A stretch of 64,000 bases of DNA from Alistipes sp. (GCA_017437045.1 JAFSBY010000029.1:1-64000); one strand, 5' to 3'; counted from the stretch's first letter, positions 45,197 to 54,577 are shown. Made by a program: numbers and translations. The notes: a model not told the origin generated them from the sequence alone.

Positions 45197-46765
45197 TTAA
45201 GGCTGTTGAATAATCTCTTCGAGCGGACTGCCCTCGCTGGCATCGGGATCGGGGATCCCCATGAGGTGTGCCAGGGTGGGGGCGACGGCCGTCATGTCGA
45301 TCTTGCGGGAATGAGTCGAGACCGGAATGCCGCATCCCACCAGGTAGAGATCGACCTCCGTGTCGTAGCCGTACATCGAACCCGAGGCGGAGTAGATGCC
45401 CTCCTGCTCCTCAAACCATCCGGGCATCAGGTTGAGCAACACATCGCCCGAGCGTCGTGCATAGAAACTGTTTTGGATGCGGCGGGCATAACCGTCGGCA
45501 AAGTAACTCGATCGGAGTGCATTGGCCGACAAGGCGTGCGAGACTCCGCTGAACTGCATGGCAAAGATCGCAATGTCGTTTTGCAGTTGTGCCAGGTTGA
45601 GGTTACGCTCGTAGATGAGCGTATGGTTCAGGTAGAGTGCATGGTTGCGGTAGTCGAGCACCCAGCGTCCCGATCCGTAGCGCACGTTGAGGAAGCCGTT
45701 GGCAATCACGCGGAATTGACGCGGATTGAACCGCTCAATGGGGTTCTTCTCCTGCGGGTCGTAGGCATCGGCCGTACCGTGATCCGAGGTCAGCACCACC
45801 AGGCACTCCTGCTGGCTGACCTGTGCGTAGAGGAAGGTGAGGAAATCCTCCAGATCACGATCCAGACGGTAATACATATCCTCCACCTCGATCGAGGCCG
45901 GGCCATAAAGTTCGGTCAGATAGCGGGGCGTATCGAGGTAGATGTTCAGCAGATCAGGCACCTCGTCTTGTCCCAACTGTTGCTGGGCAATACATTGTTT
46001 GGCAAAGCCCAATACGGCACTGTTTCCGGCCGGCGTGTAGCGCAGACGCTCGATCTCGCTGCGGGGCGAGATGCGGTGGGGCGTGGTCACGGGCTGGCTG
46101 CGGCGGTCGTCGATGCGGAGACGGATGTCGTGGTGGCGGGTGTTGATATACCGCTCCTTGTTGAGCTGCTGGGCCCATACGGGAAGCAGATAGGAGAGGT
46201 TGAATCCCTCACGATTCATGCGGGCCAACCAAAGGGGCGTTTCGTTGGTGTAGTAGAGCGAGGTGACCCACTCGGCCGATGCAGGATCGACCCAATAGAT
46301 ATCACCGCTACGACCTCCGAGCAGAATTGCGCCCGTCGGGTCGATGGCAATGCTCGTCGTATGTGCTTTGGGCTGGTGCTTGCGCAGGGTCTCGGCCAGC
46401 GTTGGGGCGATCAGATGGTAGCCGCCCGGGCCACGCTCGCCGTCGATCAGATCGACCCGCTCGTTGGTCGTGTAGTCTTGCCACGAGTCGCCCACGATGC
46501 CGTGCATGGAGGGCATCGATCCGGTCGAGAGGGTCGAGAGGGTCGTCGGGGTGAGAGTCTGCTGAAAATCGTAGCAGGCTTCGGTGTAGTGAGCTCCCTG
46601 CTTGGTCAGACGGCGAAATCCCCCGTCGTTGTAGTTGGCCTCGTAGCGGGCGATGTCACCGGCACGCATCGAGCCAATGACGATCTGCACGACCAACTTG
46701 GGTCGATTGGCAGCCGTGGCCGATCCGATGACCAGGAGTAAGAGTATGGTGAGTAAACGCTTCAT
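45197..46765 (-). CDS. divergent alkaline-phosphatase-superfamily (PafA-like) secreted protein
   Basis: A 522-residue exported protein (signal peptide MKRLLTILLLLVIGSATAA) of the alkaline phosphatase/nucleotide pyrophosphatase superfamily. The body aligns with PafA-type enzymes: DGGFRRLTKQGAHYTEACYD, then TLSTLSTGSMPSMHGIVGDS, then LTSDHGTADAYDPQEK. In PafA the first metal ligand is an aspartate in a VVDQMR-type motif. Here the position reads VIGSMR (G31), and the catalytic-threonine segment reads LTPTTLSTL instead of the usual TGPGHAS. T72 may still serve. It could be an altered or inactive family member. It sits between GSCFA and sufE, with its own -7 box. Confidence 0.75.
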   Translation of the reverse strand: MKRLLTILLLLVIGSATAANRPKLVVQIVIGSMRAGDIARYEANYNDGGFRRLTKQGAHYTEACYDFQQTLTPTTLSTLSTGSMPSMHGIVGDSWQDYTTNERVDLIDGERGPGGYHLIAPTLAETLRKHQPKAHTTSIAIDPTGAILLGGRSGDIYWVDPASAEWVTSLYYTNETPLWLARMNREGFNLSYLLPVWAQQLNKERYINTRHHDIRLRIDDRRSQPVTTPHRISPRSEIERLRYTPAGNSAVLGFAKQCIAQQQLGQDEVPDLLNIYLDTPRYLTELYGPASIEVEDMYYRLDRDLEDFLTFLYAQVSQQECLVVLTSDHGTADAYDPQEKNPIERFNPRQFRVIANGFLNVRYGSGRWVLDYRNHALYLNHTLIYERNLNLAQLQNDIAIFAMQFSGVSHALSANALRSSYFADGYARRIQNSFYARRSGDVLLNLMPGWFEEQEGIYSASGSMYGYDTEVDLYLVGCGIPVSTHSRKIDMTAVAPTLAHLMGIPDPDASEGSPLEEIIQQP

Positions 46766-46790
46766 CGTTGAACGTGTTGTTTCAAGCGGA

Positions 46791-46798
46791 CAAAGATA
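46791..46798 (-). promoter_or_regulatory. -7 box for the PafA-like gene
   Basis: TATCTTTG on the minus strand lies 25 bases upstream of the start codon. The -33 box is not clear. It may drive the PafA-sufE-DUF59-DUF2851 run. Confidence 0.6.
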
Positions 46799-46809
46799 CA
46801 AAAAACCGA

Positions 46810-47769
46810 CTACAATCGACTCTCAATGCGTGCTATTTCGTCTGAAAAATCACAATTCGATGCCTCCATCTGCGCGATGATGCGCTTTGCGGCGGCACGA
46901 TAGGCCTCCGAATCGGGTTGAAACGGCTCATGGCGGGCAAAATGTACGAGCCGCAATGCCTCTTGTGCCGCAGCACGTCCCTCAGCCGTCACGGCCGCTT
47001 GGAGGAAGCGTTCGCTGATGTAGTCGATGGCCATCGGCGAGGGATGACACAGATCGTCGGCATAGAATCGGTAGTCGCGCAGATCGTCCGTCAGGGCCTC
47101 GAAGGCGGGGAAATAGCAGCCGTTGGCACACCGCTCGGTCAGCTCCTCGCAGGCCAAGCGGAGCGTGGCTTTGCTCACGGCATTGCCCGGCAGACCATCT
47201 CCGAGGTGGCGGATCGGACTGACCGTGAAGATGAACTGCTTGTCGGGGTATTGCTCGACGAAATCGCGCCAGGGGGCTACGATCTGCTCGGTGGTGAGCC
47301 GCTCACGCTGAAAGAGTTGGGCGGGCTGCTTGTGGCAGTTGGCAACGAGTTTACCGGTCGAGATGCGGCGATAGGTCCACGCCGTACCGAAGGTGATCAG
47401 CAGGTGGTTGGCCTGCCGGAAACCCTCGCAGAGCTGTTGTTGTGCCTCATTGGCGCGGCGGAGCACCTCGTCCGGATCGTTAGAGGTGAAGCGGGTCGGC
47501 AACTCATAGAGGAAATAGGCCTCGTCGTTCAGATGCTGGCTCAACTCCTCGCGGTGGTAGGGCTCGTTGCGCAGGGCTCGTTGCAGGGTCTGCAGGATTG
47601 AAAGCGGATTGAAAAGCGTGCCGGTGGGGTTGATGACGATCCGAAATTTCCGCTCGGCCAGCCGTTGGGCTACCCCCTCGGCAAAGCATGAGCCGAGCGA
47701 GAGCAACGCATCGCTGTGGGCAATCGGCTGCTCAAAGGGGATAATTTTTAGCTCGGTACGAAAGTTCAT
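46810..47769 (-). CDS. GSCFA-domain protein
   Basis: A 319-residue GSCFA-family protein of the SGNH/GDSL-hydrolase type. The name-giving motif GSCFA is at 26-30 (LLSLGSCFAEGVAQRL), followed by NPTGTLFNPLSI, LLITFGTAWTYR, FTVSPIRHLGDGL, and a late DDLCHPSPMAIDYI block that would supply the catalytic His. The start at MNFRTELKI places the start codon only 4 bases from the -7 box, so the mRNA may be leaderless. The gene diverges from ispE with 36 bases between start codons. Substrate unknown. Confidence 0.85.
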   Translation of the reverse strand: MNFRTELKIIPFEQPIAHSDALLSLGSCFAEGVAQRLAERKFRIVINPTGTLFNPLSILQTLQRALRNEPYHREELSQHLNDEAYFLYELPTRFTSNDPDEVLRRANEAQQQLCEGFRQANHLLITFGTAWTYRRISTGKLVANCHKQPAQLFQRERLTTEQIVAPWRDFVEQYPDKQFIFTVSPIRHLGDGLPGNAVSKATLRLACEELTERCANGCYFPAFEALTDDLRDYRFYADDLCHPSPMAIDYISERFLQAAVTAEGRAAAQEALRLVHFARHEPFQPDSEAYRAAAKRIIAQMEASNCDFSDEIARIESRL

Positions 47770-47773
47770 ACGG

Positions 47774-47781
47774 CAAAAATA
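47774..47781 (-). promoter_or_regulatory. -7 box of the GSCFA gene, about 4 bases from its start codon
   Basis: TATTTTTG on the minus strand directly precedes CCGT and the ATG. Transcription should begin at or within a few bases of the start codon. Confidence 0.65.
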
Positions 47782-47793
47782 CAAAATTTATCC

Positions 47794-47801
47794 TATCTTT
47801 G
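47794..47801 (+). promoter_or_regulatory. -7 box of ispE, about 4 bases from its start codon
   Basis: TATCTTTG is followed by TCGT and the ATG of ispE. Only 12 bases separate it from the opposite -7 box of the GSCFA gene. No clear TTTG is found at the -33 position. Confidence 0.65.
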
Positions 47802-47805
47802 TCGT

Positions 47806-48612
47806 ATGAAGATACGTGCAAATTGCAAAATCAATCTCGGGCTGGATATCCTGCGCCGTCGGGAGGATGGTTATCACGATCTGGAGACGGTGATGATTCC
47901 GGTCTTCGGACTGGCCGATGAACTGCTTGTGGAGCGTGTGGTGGGCGATGGTGTGCTGTTCGAGAATCGGGGTCTTGCCGTCGATTGTCCGGCCGATAAG
48001 AACCTTTGTCTGAAGGCCTTTCGGTTGATGCAGGCACGTTATGGCATTGGCGGTGTGCATATCGTACTCGAGAAGCGGATCCCCTTTGGAGCCGGCCTGG
48101 GAGGTGGCTCGTCGGATGCTACGATGACGCTCGTGGCACTCAACGAACTCTTCGATCTGCACCTCGACGAGGCGACGCTGATTGGCTTGGCTGCCGAGTT
48201 GGGCAGCGATACGGCCTTCTTTGTGCGCAATCGCCCCCAGCTCTGCACGGGGCGTGGTGAACGGATGGAGCCGATCGACCTCGATCTGCAGGGGCTGTGG
48301 CTCGTGCTGGTGAAGCCCGACGAGGGGGTCTCGACCCGCGAGGCCTATGCAGGTGTTCGGCCGGCACTGCCTGCGGTTGCGCTGCGCGAACGGATCCGCC
48401 GACCGCTTGCCGAGTGGCAGGAGTGCATCAAAAACGACTTCGAGCCCCACATCTTTGCCGCACATCCCCGCTTGGCGGCCATCAAAGCGGAACTGCTCGC
48501 AGCAGGGGCCTGCTATGCCGCTATGTCGGGTAGCGGATCGACTATTTTCGGTCTCTTCGACGACGAAAAAAAGGCGCGCCTGGTGGACACGCCTTACATC
48601 TATTGCCTTTAA
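47806..48612 (+). CDS. ispE: 4-diphosphocytidyl-2-C-methyl-D-erythritol kinase IspE
   Basis: A 268-residue GHMP kinase of the MEP isoprenoid pathway, acting after IspD. The start MKIRANCKINLGLDILRRRE matches the family N-terminus (AKINLGL-type). The ATP-binding loop PFGAGLGGGSSDA lies at about 86-98, and the C-terminal MSGSGSTIFGLF is the third GHMP motif. With no more than about 5 bases between the -7 box and the ATG, the mRNA is probably leaderless. It ends 7 bases before the convergent rpiB gene. Confidence 0.96.
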   Translation: MKIRANCKINLGLDILRRREDGYHDLETVMIPVFGLADELLVERVVGDGVLFENRGLAVDCPADKNLCLKAFRLMQARYGIGGVHIVLEKRIPFGAGLGGGSSDATMTLVALNELFDLHLDEATLIGLAAELGSDTAFFVRNRPQLCTGRGERMEPIDLDLQGLWLVLVKPDEGVSTREAYAGVRPALPAVALRERIRRPLAEWQECIKNDFEPHIFAAHPRLAAIKAELLAAGACYAAMSGSGSTIFGLFDDEKKARLVDTPYIYCL

Positions 48613-48619
48613 CCGAGCC

Positions 48620-49057
48620 TTATTGCTGTACCGGAATCTTGGCGATGCGCGCCTCGTGACGTCCGCCCTCAAACTCGGTCGAGAAATACTCGTCGAGAAT
48701 GGCTACCGCCTCGTCGTTGGTGATGAAACGAGCCGGCAGGACGATGACATTGGCGTTGTTGTGCTGACGAATCAGGTGGGCAATCTCGGGCAACCAGCAC
48801 AAGCCGGCACGAATCCCCTGATGCTTGTTCAGGGTCATCGAAATGCCCTCTCCCGAGCCACACAATCCGACACCGCAATCCACTTCGCCTTGCTCGACCG
48901 CCTCGGCCAGCGGATGGCCGTAGTCGGCATAATCGACACTCTCGGGCGAATGGGTGCCGAAGTCGTAGACCTCGAAGCCTTTGGCCTGAAGGTATCCGAC
49001 GACAAACTCTTTCATCTCGTAGCCGGCATGGTCGCTGGCAATACCTACTTTTTTCAT
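48620..49057 (-). CDS. rpiB: ribose-5-phosphate isomerase B
   Basis: A 145-residue RpiB/LacAB-type isomerase interconverting ribose 5-phosphate and ribulose 5-phosphate. SDHAGYEMKE gives H10, and VGLCGSGEGISM carries the catalytic cysteine C66. The NANVIVLPARF stretch and the C-terminal FSTEFEGGRHEARIAKI complete the family pattern. It is convergent with ispE and follows typA on the minus strand, 36 bases downstream. Confidence 0.94.
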   Translation of the reverse strand: MKKVGIASDHAGYEMKEFVVGYLQAKGFEVYDFGTHSPESVDYADYGHPLAEAVEQGEVDCGVGLCGSGEGISMTLNKHQGIRAGLCWLPEIAHLIRQHNNANVIVLPARFITNDEAVAILDEYFSTEFEGGRHEARIAKIPVQQ

Positions 49058-49093
49058 GGGTTGGTCTGTTTTAGGGTGTTTTAGGTTGTTGCG

Positions 49094-50899
49094 TTACTCT
49101 TTGGCGGCACGTTTGCGATCGACATCGTGCAGCAGGATCTTTCTCAAGCGCATCGAGTGGGGCGTAACCTCTACATACTCATCCTCTTTGATGTATTCGA
49201 GAGCCTCTTCGAGCGTGAAGATCTTGGGCGGGACGATCACCGCCTTGTCGTCCGAACCCGAGGCGCGCATGTTGGTGAGCTGCTTGGCCTTGGTGACATT
49301 GACAGCGATGTCGTTCTGACGCGTATGCTCGCCGATAACCTGTCCCTCATAGACCGGATCCATCGGGGCGATGAAGAAGCGGCCACGATCCTGCAACTTG
49401 TCGATCGAGTAGGCATAGGCCGTACCCGTCTCGCTGGCGATGATCGAACCATTGGTGCGCATCTCAATCTCGCCCACCCACGGTTCAAAGCCCTTCAGAC
49501 GGTGGGTCATGATGGCCTCACCGGCCGTAGCCGTGAGCATGTTGGAGCGCAGACCGATGATGCCGCGCGAAGGAATATCAAACTCCAGACGTACGCGGTC
49601 GCCGTTCGAGATCATGTTGGTCATCGTGCCCTTGCGGCGGGTGGTCAGCTCGATCACCGTGCCCGAGAACTCCTCGGGACAATCGACCGTCATCTCCTCG
49701 ATCGGCTCACATTTGCGGCCGTCGATCTCCTTGATGATCACGCGCGGCTGCCCCACTTGCAACTCGTATCCCTCGCGGCGCATCGTCTCGATCAAGACCG
49801 AGAGGTGCAACACACCACGACCAAAGACGTTGAACGAGTCGGCCGACGGGCCGGGGGTAACGCGCAGGGCCAGATTCTTCTCCAGCTCGCGGTCCAAACG
49901 CTCCTTGATGTGGCGCGAGGTGACATATTTACCATCCTTGCCGAAGAAGGGCGAGTTGTTGATCGTAAAGAGCATCGACATCGTCGGCTCGTCGATGGCA
50001 ATCGGGGGCAGCGGCTCGGGATTCTCAAAATCGCAGATCGTATCGCCAATATCGAACCCCTCGATACCCATCAGGGCGCAGATCTCGCCGCATTGCACCT
50101 CCTCGACCTTCTTCTTCGAGAGCCCCTCGAAGACCATCAGCTCCTTGATACGCGTCTTGACCATCGTCTCGCCATCGCGTTTGGCCAGCGTGACGGGTTG
50201 CCCTACGCGCAGCTTGCCTCGTGTCAGCTTGCCGACCGCCGAACGGCCCGTGTAGGCCGAATACTCCAACGAGGTGATCAGCAGCTGGGGTGTACCCTCG
50301 ACCTGCTCCGGCTCGGGAATCTCGTCGATGATGGCATCCAGCAGCGGCACGATCGAGTCGGTCGGCTCGTTCCATTTGTGGGACATCCAACCCTGTTTGG
50401 CCGAGCCGTAGATGGTCTTGTAGTCGAGCTGATCCTCGGTGGCGTCGAGCGTGAACATCAGGTCAAAAACCTGCTCATTGACCACCTCGGGGCGGCAGTT
50501 GGGTTTATCGACCTTGTTGATCACCACAATCGGCTTTTTGCCCAACGCGAGGGCCTTTTGGAGCACAAAACGGGTCTGCGGCATCGTGCCCTCGAAGGCA
50601 TCGACCAGCAGCAGTACGCCGTCGCACATGTTCAACACGCGCTCCACCTCACCACCAAAGTCGGCGTGACCCGGGGTGTCGATGATGTTGATCTTGTAAT
50701 CTTTATAGATGACCGAAACGTTTTTCGAGAGGATCGTGATTCCTCGTTCGCGCTCCAGGTCGTTGTTGTCCAGAATCAGGTCGCCGCCCGTCTTGGCATT
50801 TTCGCGCAAGATGTGGCCGGCCAGAATCATCTTGTCCACGAGCGTCGTCTTACCGTGATCGACGTGGGCAATGATGGCGATATTACGCAGTTTTTGCAT
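49094..50899 (-). CDS. typA: ribosome-associated GTPase TypA/BipA
   Basis: A 601-residue translational GTPase that associates with ribosomes under stress and aids 50S assembly. G1 [15 protein letters not shown]2 [12 protein letters not shown]3 [16 protein letters not shown] and G4 VVINKVDK are all present, then beta-barrel domain II ([13 protein letters not shown]), EF-G-like domains III and V, and the TypA-specific C-terminal domain. Length is typical. The promoter TACTTTTG is 20 bases upstream, and aroB diverges from it. Confidence 0.97.
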   Translation of the reverse strand: MQKLRNIAIIAHVDHGKTTLVDKMILAGHILRENAKTGGDLILDNNDLERERGITILSKNVSVIYKDYKINIIDTPGHADFGGEVERVLNMCDGVLLLVDAFEGTMPQTRFVLQKALALGKKPIVVINKVDKPNCRPEVVNEQVFDLMFTLDATEDQLDYKTIYGSAKQGWMSHKWNEPTDSIVPLLDAIIDEIPEPEQVEGTPQLLITSLEYSAYTGRSAVGKLTRGKLRVGQPVTLAKRDGETMVKTRIKELMVFEGLSKKKVEEVQCGEICALMGIEGFDIGDTICDFENPEPLPPIAIDEPTMSMLFTINNSPFFGKDGKYVTSRHIKERLDRELEKNLALRVTPGPSADSFNVFGRGVLHLSVLIETMRREGYELQVGQPRVIIKEIDGRKCEPIEEMTVDCPEEFSGTVIELTTRRKGTMTNMISNGDRVRLEFDIPSRGIIGLRSNMLTATAGEAIMTHRLKGFEPWVGEIEMRTNGSIIASETGTAYAYSIDKLQDRGRFFIAPMDPVYEGQVIGEHTRQNDIAVNVTKAKQLTNMRASGSDDKAVIVPPKIFTLEEALEYIKEDEYVEVTPHSMRLRKILLHDVDRKRAAKE

Positions 50900-50919
50900 C
50901 GTAGTGATATTTTAATGTG

Positions 50920-50927
50920 CAAAAGTA
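50920..50927 (-). promoter_or_regulatory. -7 box of typA
   Basis: TACTTTTG on the minus strand lies 20 bases upstream of the typA start. It mirrors the aroB box (50949-50956), together giving an inverted GCAAAAGTA/TACTTTTGC arrangement. Confidence 0.65.
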
Positions 50928-50948
50928 ATAAATTCTGCGAAAATATGC

Positions 50949-50956
50949 TACTTTTG
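50949..50956 (+). promoter_or_regulatory. -7 box of aroB
   Basis: TACTTTTG is 28 bases upstream of the aroB start; no clear -33 TTTG is seen. Confidence 0.65.
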
Positions 50957-50984
50957 CTCTTCAAAGCATTCAACACTTTTTCGT

Positions 50985-52004
50985 ATGCGCCCTGATTTTA
51001 CCGTTCGAGATTGCAGTCGGCTCTATTTTGGAGCCTCCGAGGAGTTGGTTCGCGCGCTGTTGGCCGATCAGCGTGTCATCCTCGTGACCGATCAACAGGT
51101 CGATCGGCTCTATGCCGATCATCTGCCCGAACTGCCGCGTATCGTGATTGCGGGCGGGGAGTCGCACAAGACGTTGCAGACGGTCGAAATGATTCATCGT
51201 CAGTTGATTGCCCTGGGTGCAGATCGTCAGACCTTCCTCCTGGCTATGGGTGGCGGCATTGTGACCGATGTGGCCGGATTTGCCGCCTCGACCTTTATGC
51301 GGGGCATTCGGTTTGGCTTCATCTCGACGACCCTGCTTGGGCAGGTCGATGCCTCGGTTGGCGGAAAAAATGGGGTGAATGTCGATGGCTATAAAAACAT
51401 GTGCGGCACCTTTACCCAGCCCGAATTTGTGATCTTCGATGTGACCTTGTTGCAGACGCTCCCGGATCGGGAGTTCCGTGCCGGATTGGCCGAGGTGGTT
51501 AAGGCGGCTGTGATCGACGACCCGTACCTGTTCCGCCTACTGGAGGAGCATTCGTTCGAGCAGTTGCGCTGCGATTCACTCTTGTTGCAAGAGGTGGTGC
51601 GTCGAGCTGTCGGGGTCAAAGTGCGGATTGTGGAGCGCGATGAACGTGAGGCGGGCGATCGACGGTTGCTCAATTTGGGCCATACGCCGGCACATGCCAT
51701 CGAGAAATGCTCGTCGGTGATGAATCATGGCGAGGCGGTAGCCGTAGGGCTTGCGCTGATGGCGCAAGTGGCTTACGAAATGGGGCTTCTGACCGAATCG
51801 GATCGGAATCGGATAAAGCAGCTATTGCAGCAGTTGGGCTTTGTGTTGGAGCCTCCGGTGTCGCGGGAGGAGCTGGCACAGGCCGCATCGCGGGATAAGA
51901 AGAGCGCGGGTGAGCAGATTTATTTGGTATTGCCCTGTTCGATCGGTGCGTGTCGCGTGGAAAGGTGGCCGAAAGCACAATTGGCCGAGCTGCTGATGCC
52001 GTAG
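50985..52004 (+). CDS. aroB: 3-dehydroquinate synthase AroB
   Basis: A 339-residue NAD-dependent, metal-dependent enzyme of the shikimate pathway. It contains GGESHKTLQTVE, the NAD-binding MGGGIVTDVAGFAASTFMRG, STTLLGQVDASVGGKNGVN, the metal-binding glutamate in LAEVVKAAVI and histidines in NLGHTPAHAIEK and NHGEAVAVGL. It converges on waaA, with 8 bases between the stops. Together with tyrA it represents aromatic amino acid synthesis here. Confidence 0.96.
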   Translation: MRPDFTVRDCSRLYFGASEELVRALLADQRVILVTDQQVDRLYADHLPELPRIVIAGGESHKTLQTVEMIHRQLIALGADRQTFLLAMGGGIVTDVAGFAASTFMRGIRFGFISTTLLGQVDASVGGKNGVNVDGYKNMCGTFTQPEFVIFDVTLLQTLPDREFRAGLAEVVKAAVIDDPYLFRLLEEHSFEQLRCDSLLLQEVVRRAVGVKVRIVERDEREAGDRRLLNLGHTPAHAIEKCSSVMNHGEAVAVGLALMAQVAYEMGLLTESDRNRIKQLLQQLGFVLEPPVSREELAQAASRDKKSAGEQIYLVLPCSIGACRVERWPKAQLAELLMP

Positions 52005-52012
52005 TTTCTCGG

Positions 52013-53242
52013 TTATTTCGAGAAGATCGTACGCAGAATCAGGCGCGTTGCCCCCAAATGGCGTTGGGTGTACTCTTTGGCACTGCGTCCGGCGGCCAGG
52101 CGCAACGACTCGTCGTCGCGGAGCGGAGTGAACCAAGCGGCCAACTCTTCGTAGTTATTGATCGAGGCAGCCGCACCGAGCGAAAGCAGGTCGCAGGCCT
52201 CCTTGAATTTGCGGTAGTTGGGACCGAAGGCAATCGGCAGTCCGAAAGTAGCCGCCTCCAGCGTGTTGTGGATGCCGACACCGAAGCCGCCTCCGATGTA
52301 GCCCCACGAAGCGTAGCCATAGACCGATGAGAGCATGCCCATCGTGTCGAGAATGAGCAGTTGTGTATGCGCGAAATCGGTTTGCTCGTCGCATTGGGTA
52401 AAGCGAACGGCTCCGCCTGCGGTTTGGCTGATGAGGTGGTTGATGCGCGTCTGGTCCATCTCGTGCGGTGCAATGACAAAGCGCACCTCGGGATTGGCAT
52501 TCATCAGCGGAATGAGCAACTCTTCGTCCGGTCCCCAGGTTGATCCGGCAATGAAGAGGGGATTTTCACCCCGGAAACGCTCCACCAACTCAATGCGCTT
52601 GGCTTGTTGGGCAATCTCGGCCACGCGGTCGAAGCGGGTATCACCGGCAATCATCACGTTGTCAAAGCCTAACTCGGCCAGCAACTGTTTGGACTCCTCG
52701 TTCTGGACAAACATCACGTCGAAACTCTCTAACGCATTGCGCCACATGCCGCCATAGAAGCGGAAAAAGATCGATTTGCGACGGAAAATAGCCGAGACGA
52801 CATAGGTGCGTATCTGGCGACGACGCAACTCATGGAGCAGGTTGAGCCAAAATTCGTATTTGACAAAGATGACGATCTCGGGATGGACAATGTCGAGCAG
52901 GCGACGGACATTGCGCGGGGTGTCGAGCGGCAAGTAGAAGATGTAGTCGGCACCGGCATAGTTTTTTCGGATCTCATAGCCCGAAGGGGAGAAGAAGGTG
53001 ACCAGAATTTTGTATTCGGGATGCTCCTTGCGGAGGGCCTCGATGATCGGTCGGCCCTGCTCAAACTCACCGAGCGAGGCGGCATGCAACCACACGATGC
53101 GACTCTTGGGGTCGATCGCCTCGGCCATGCGTTCAAGCAGTTGCTTGCGTCCTGCCACCCAAAGCTGCGCCTTTCGGTGGCGAATCGAAACCAACCGAAT
53201 AGCCCAACCGTAGAGCAATATGGCGATATTATAGATCCACAT
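52013..53242 (-). CDS. waaA: Kdo transferase WaaA (KdtA)
   Basis: A 409-residue GT30 glycosyltransferase that adds Kdo to lipid A precursor. An N-terminal hydrophobic anchor (about 1-20) precedes the acceptor-side motif HAASLGEFEQGRPI, with E59 the probable catalytic base. IFVKYEFWLN follows, then the C-terminal nucleotide-sugar domain (AGSTWGPDEELL, GGGFGVGIHNTLEAATFGLP). Length is normal. It has its own promoter and a gap of 85 bases from yraN. Confidence 0.95.
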   Translation of the reverse strand: MWIYNIAILLYGWAIRLVSIRHRKAQLWVAGRKQLLERMAEAIDPKSRIVWLHAASLGEFEQGRPIIEALRKEHPEYKILVTFFSPSGYEIRKNYAGADYIFYLPLDTPRNVRRLLDIVHPEIVIFVKYEFWLNLLHELRRRQIRTYVVSAIFRRKSIFFRFYGGMWRNALESFDVMFVQNEESKQLLAELGFDNVMIAGDTRFDRVAEIAQQAKRIELVERFRGENPLFIAGSTWGPDEELLIPLMNANPEVRFVIAPHEMDQTRINHLISQTAGGAVRFTQCDEQTDFAHTQLLILDTMGMLSSVYGYASWGYIGGGFGVGIHNTLEAATFGLPIAFGPNYRKFKEACDLLSLGAAASINNYEELAAWFTPLRDDESLRLAAGRSAKEYTQRHLGATRLILRTIFSK

Positions 53243-53273
53243 GGTGTGTGTTTGCTAATCCAAAATTCGGGTG

Positions 53274-53304
53274 CAAAAATAATACAAAAATCCGAGTTTC
53301 CAAA
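53274..53304 (-). promoter_or_regulatory. promoter of waaA
   Basis: On the minus strand, TTTG (53304-53301) and TATTTTTG (53281-53274) are 19 bases apart. The waaA start is 31 bases downstream. Confidence 0.82.
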
Positions 53305-53327
53305 TAGTTACCTATTTTCGGGGAGGC

Positions 53328-53717
53328 CTACCATCCGTACTCGATGGCATCCTCGATCCAATCCACCTGCATCGTTCCGTCGGGATTGCGGAGGACGGCC
53401 GCCAGATCGAATTGAATCTCATAGCCTCGATAGTAAGCCTCGTTGCTGGCCAGGAAGGCGTTCGCTGCGTTGCGGAGCGCGAGGCGTTTCTGTCGCGTAA
53501 TAGCTGCCTCCGGGGTGGTGAGCCCATCGGCCTTGCGCGTCTTTACCTCGACAAAATGGAGCACTCCGGCCCGCGCCACAATCAGGTCGATCTCGTAGCG
53601 GCCTTTCCGCCAGTTGCGAGCGATCAGCTGATAGAGGTTTTGGCGTAGGTATTCGGCCACGGCCGCCTCGCCTAACTGCCCGATCAGGGCTTTGTCGTTT
53701 TTGGATGTTGGTTCCAT
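53328..53717 (-). CDS. YraN/UPF0102 family protein
   Basis: A 129-residue protein with the nuclease-like fold of UPF0102. It has IGQLGEAAVAEYLRQNLYQL, ARNWRKGRYEIDLIVARAGV and HFVEVKTRKADG, in which E, D and ExK are the residues of a restriction-endonuclease-like active site. The biological role is unproven, though some relatives are linked to competence or resolvase work. It lies between tyrA and waaA on the same strand. Confidence 0.92.
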   Translation of the reverse strand: MEPTSKNDKALIGQLGEAAVAEYLRQNLYQLIARNWRKGRYEIDLIVARAGVLHFVEVKTRKADGLTTPEAAITRQKRLALRNAANAFLASNEAYYRGYEIQFDLAAVLRNPDGTMQVDWIEDAIEYGW

Positions 53718-53732
53718 CTGTTGGTGGATGGT

Positions 53733-54575
53733 TTACTGAATGATACGACGAATCGAGTTGGCACGATCGATCATCTCACGCAGCCCCTCGCGGTCGTCAC
53801 GCTCGATCATGTGGCGAATGAGTTGCAGCTGGTGGATATGCTCGCGCAGCACATCGAGGACGTTGTATTTGTTGCCCATCAGGATCGGGATCCACGTATC
53901 GGCCGAACTCTTGGCCAGTCGTACGGTGCTCTCGAAACCACCACCTGCCAGATCGAAGATGTGCCTGTCTTCGCGCTCCTTCTCCAGCACGGTGTTGGCC
54001 AGTGCGAACGAGGTGATGTGGGAGATGTGCGACACGTAGGCCGTGTGCAGGTCGTGCTCCTCGGCCTCCATGTAGATCATCGGGGCATCGAGCGTACGGA
54101 AGATGCGCTCGACGAGTGCCAGCGCATCGGGTGCGCTTCGATCCCCTTCGCACAAGACCACCGTACGCCCGGTGAAGGCTCCGTGTACGGCTGCCGAAGG
54201 ACCACTGTACTCGGTACCCCACATGGGGTGTGTGGCGACAAAACGGTCACGGCGGGCATGTTGGGCAATCACCTCACACAGTTCACTTTTGGTCGATCCC
54301 ATGTCGGCCACTACGCCCCGCTCGCCGATGCGATTCAGGGCCTTGATGGCCAGCAGCGGGATCGTATCGACCGGTGTGGCCAGGATCGTCAGGTCGGCTG
54401 CTGCAACCCCCTCCTCGAAGGGGACAATGCGGTCGGCAAGCCCCAACTGCAAGGCCTCGGAGGCGCGCTCCTCGTTGAGCTCGGCCCCCCAGATCTCGTC
54501 GGCCAATTCATGGTCGCGCAGGGCCAAACCGAGCGAACCACCGATCAGACCCAGTCCGACAATAAAGACGCGCAT
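53733..54575 (-). CDS. tyrA: prephenate dehydrogenase TyrA
   Basis: A 280-residue NAD(P)-dependent enzyme that converts prephenate to 4-hydroxyphenylpyruvate for tyrosine synthesis. It has a Rossmann motif GLGLIGGS (7-14), MGSTKSELCEVI, the conserved HPMWGTEYSGP and SHISHITSFALA, with the catalytic His in the last. There is no chorismate mutase or ACT domain, so it is the monofunctional form. It starts 2 bases after the pepE stop. Confidence 0.92.
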   Translation of the reverse strand: MRVFIVGLGLIGGSLGLALRDHELADEIWGAELNEERASEALQLGLADRIVPFEEGVAAADLTILATPVDTIPLLAIKALNRIGERGVVADMGSTKSELCEVIAQHARRDRFVATHPMWGTEYSGPSAAVHGAFTGRTVVLCEGDRSAPDALALVERIFRTLDAPMIYMEAEEHDLHTAYVSHISHITSFALANTVLEKEREDRHIFDLAGGGFESTVRLAKSSADTWIPILMGNKYNVLDVLREHIHQLQLIRHMIERDDREGLREMIDRANSIRRIIQ

Positions 54576-54577
54576 AC

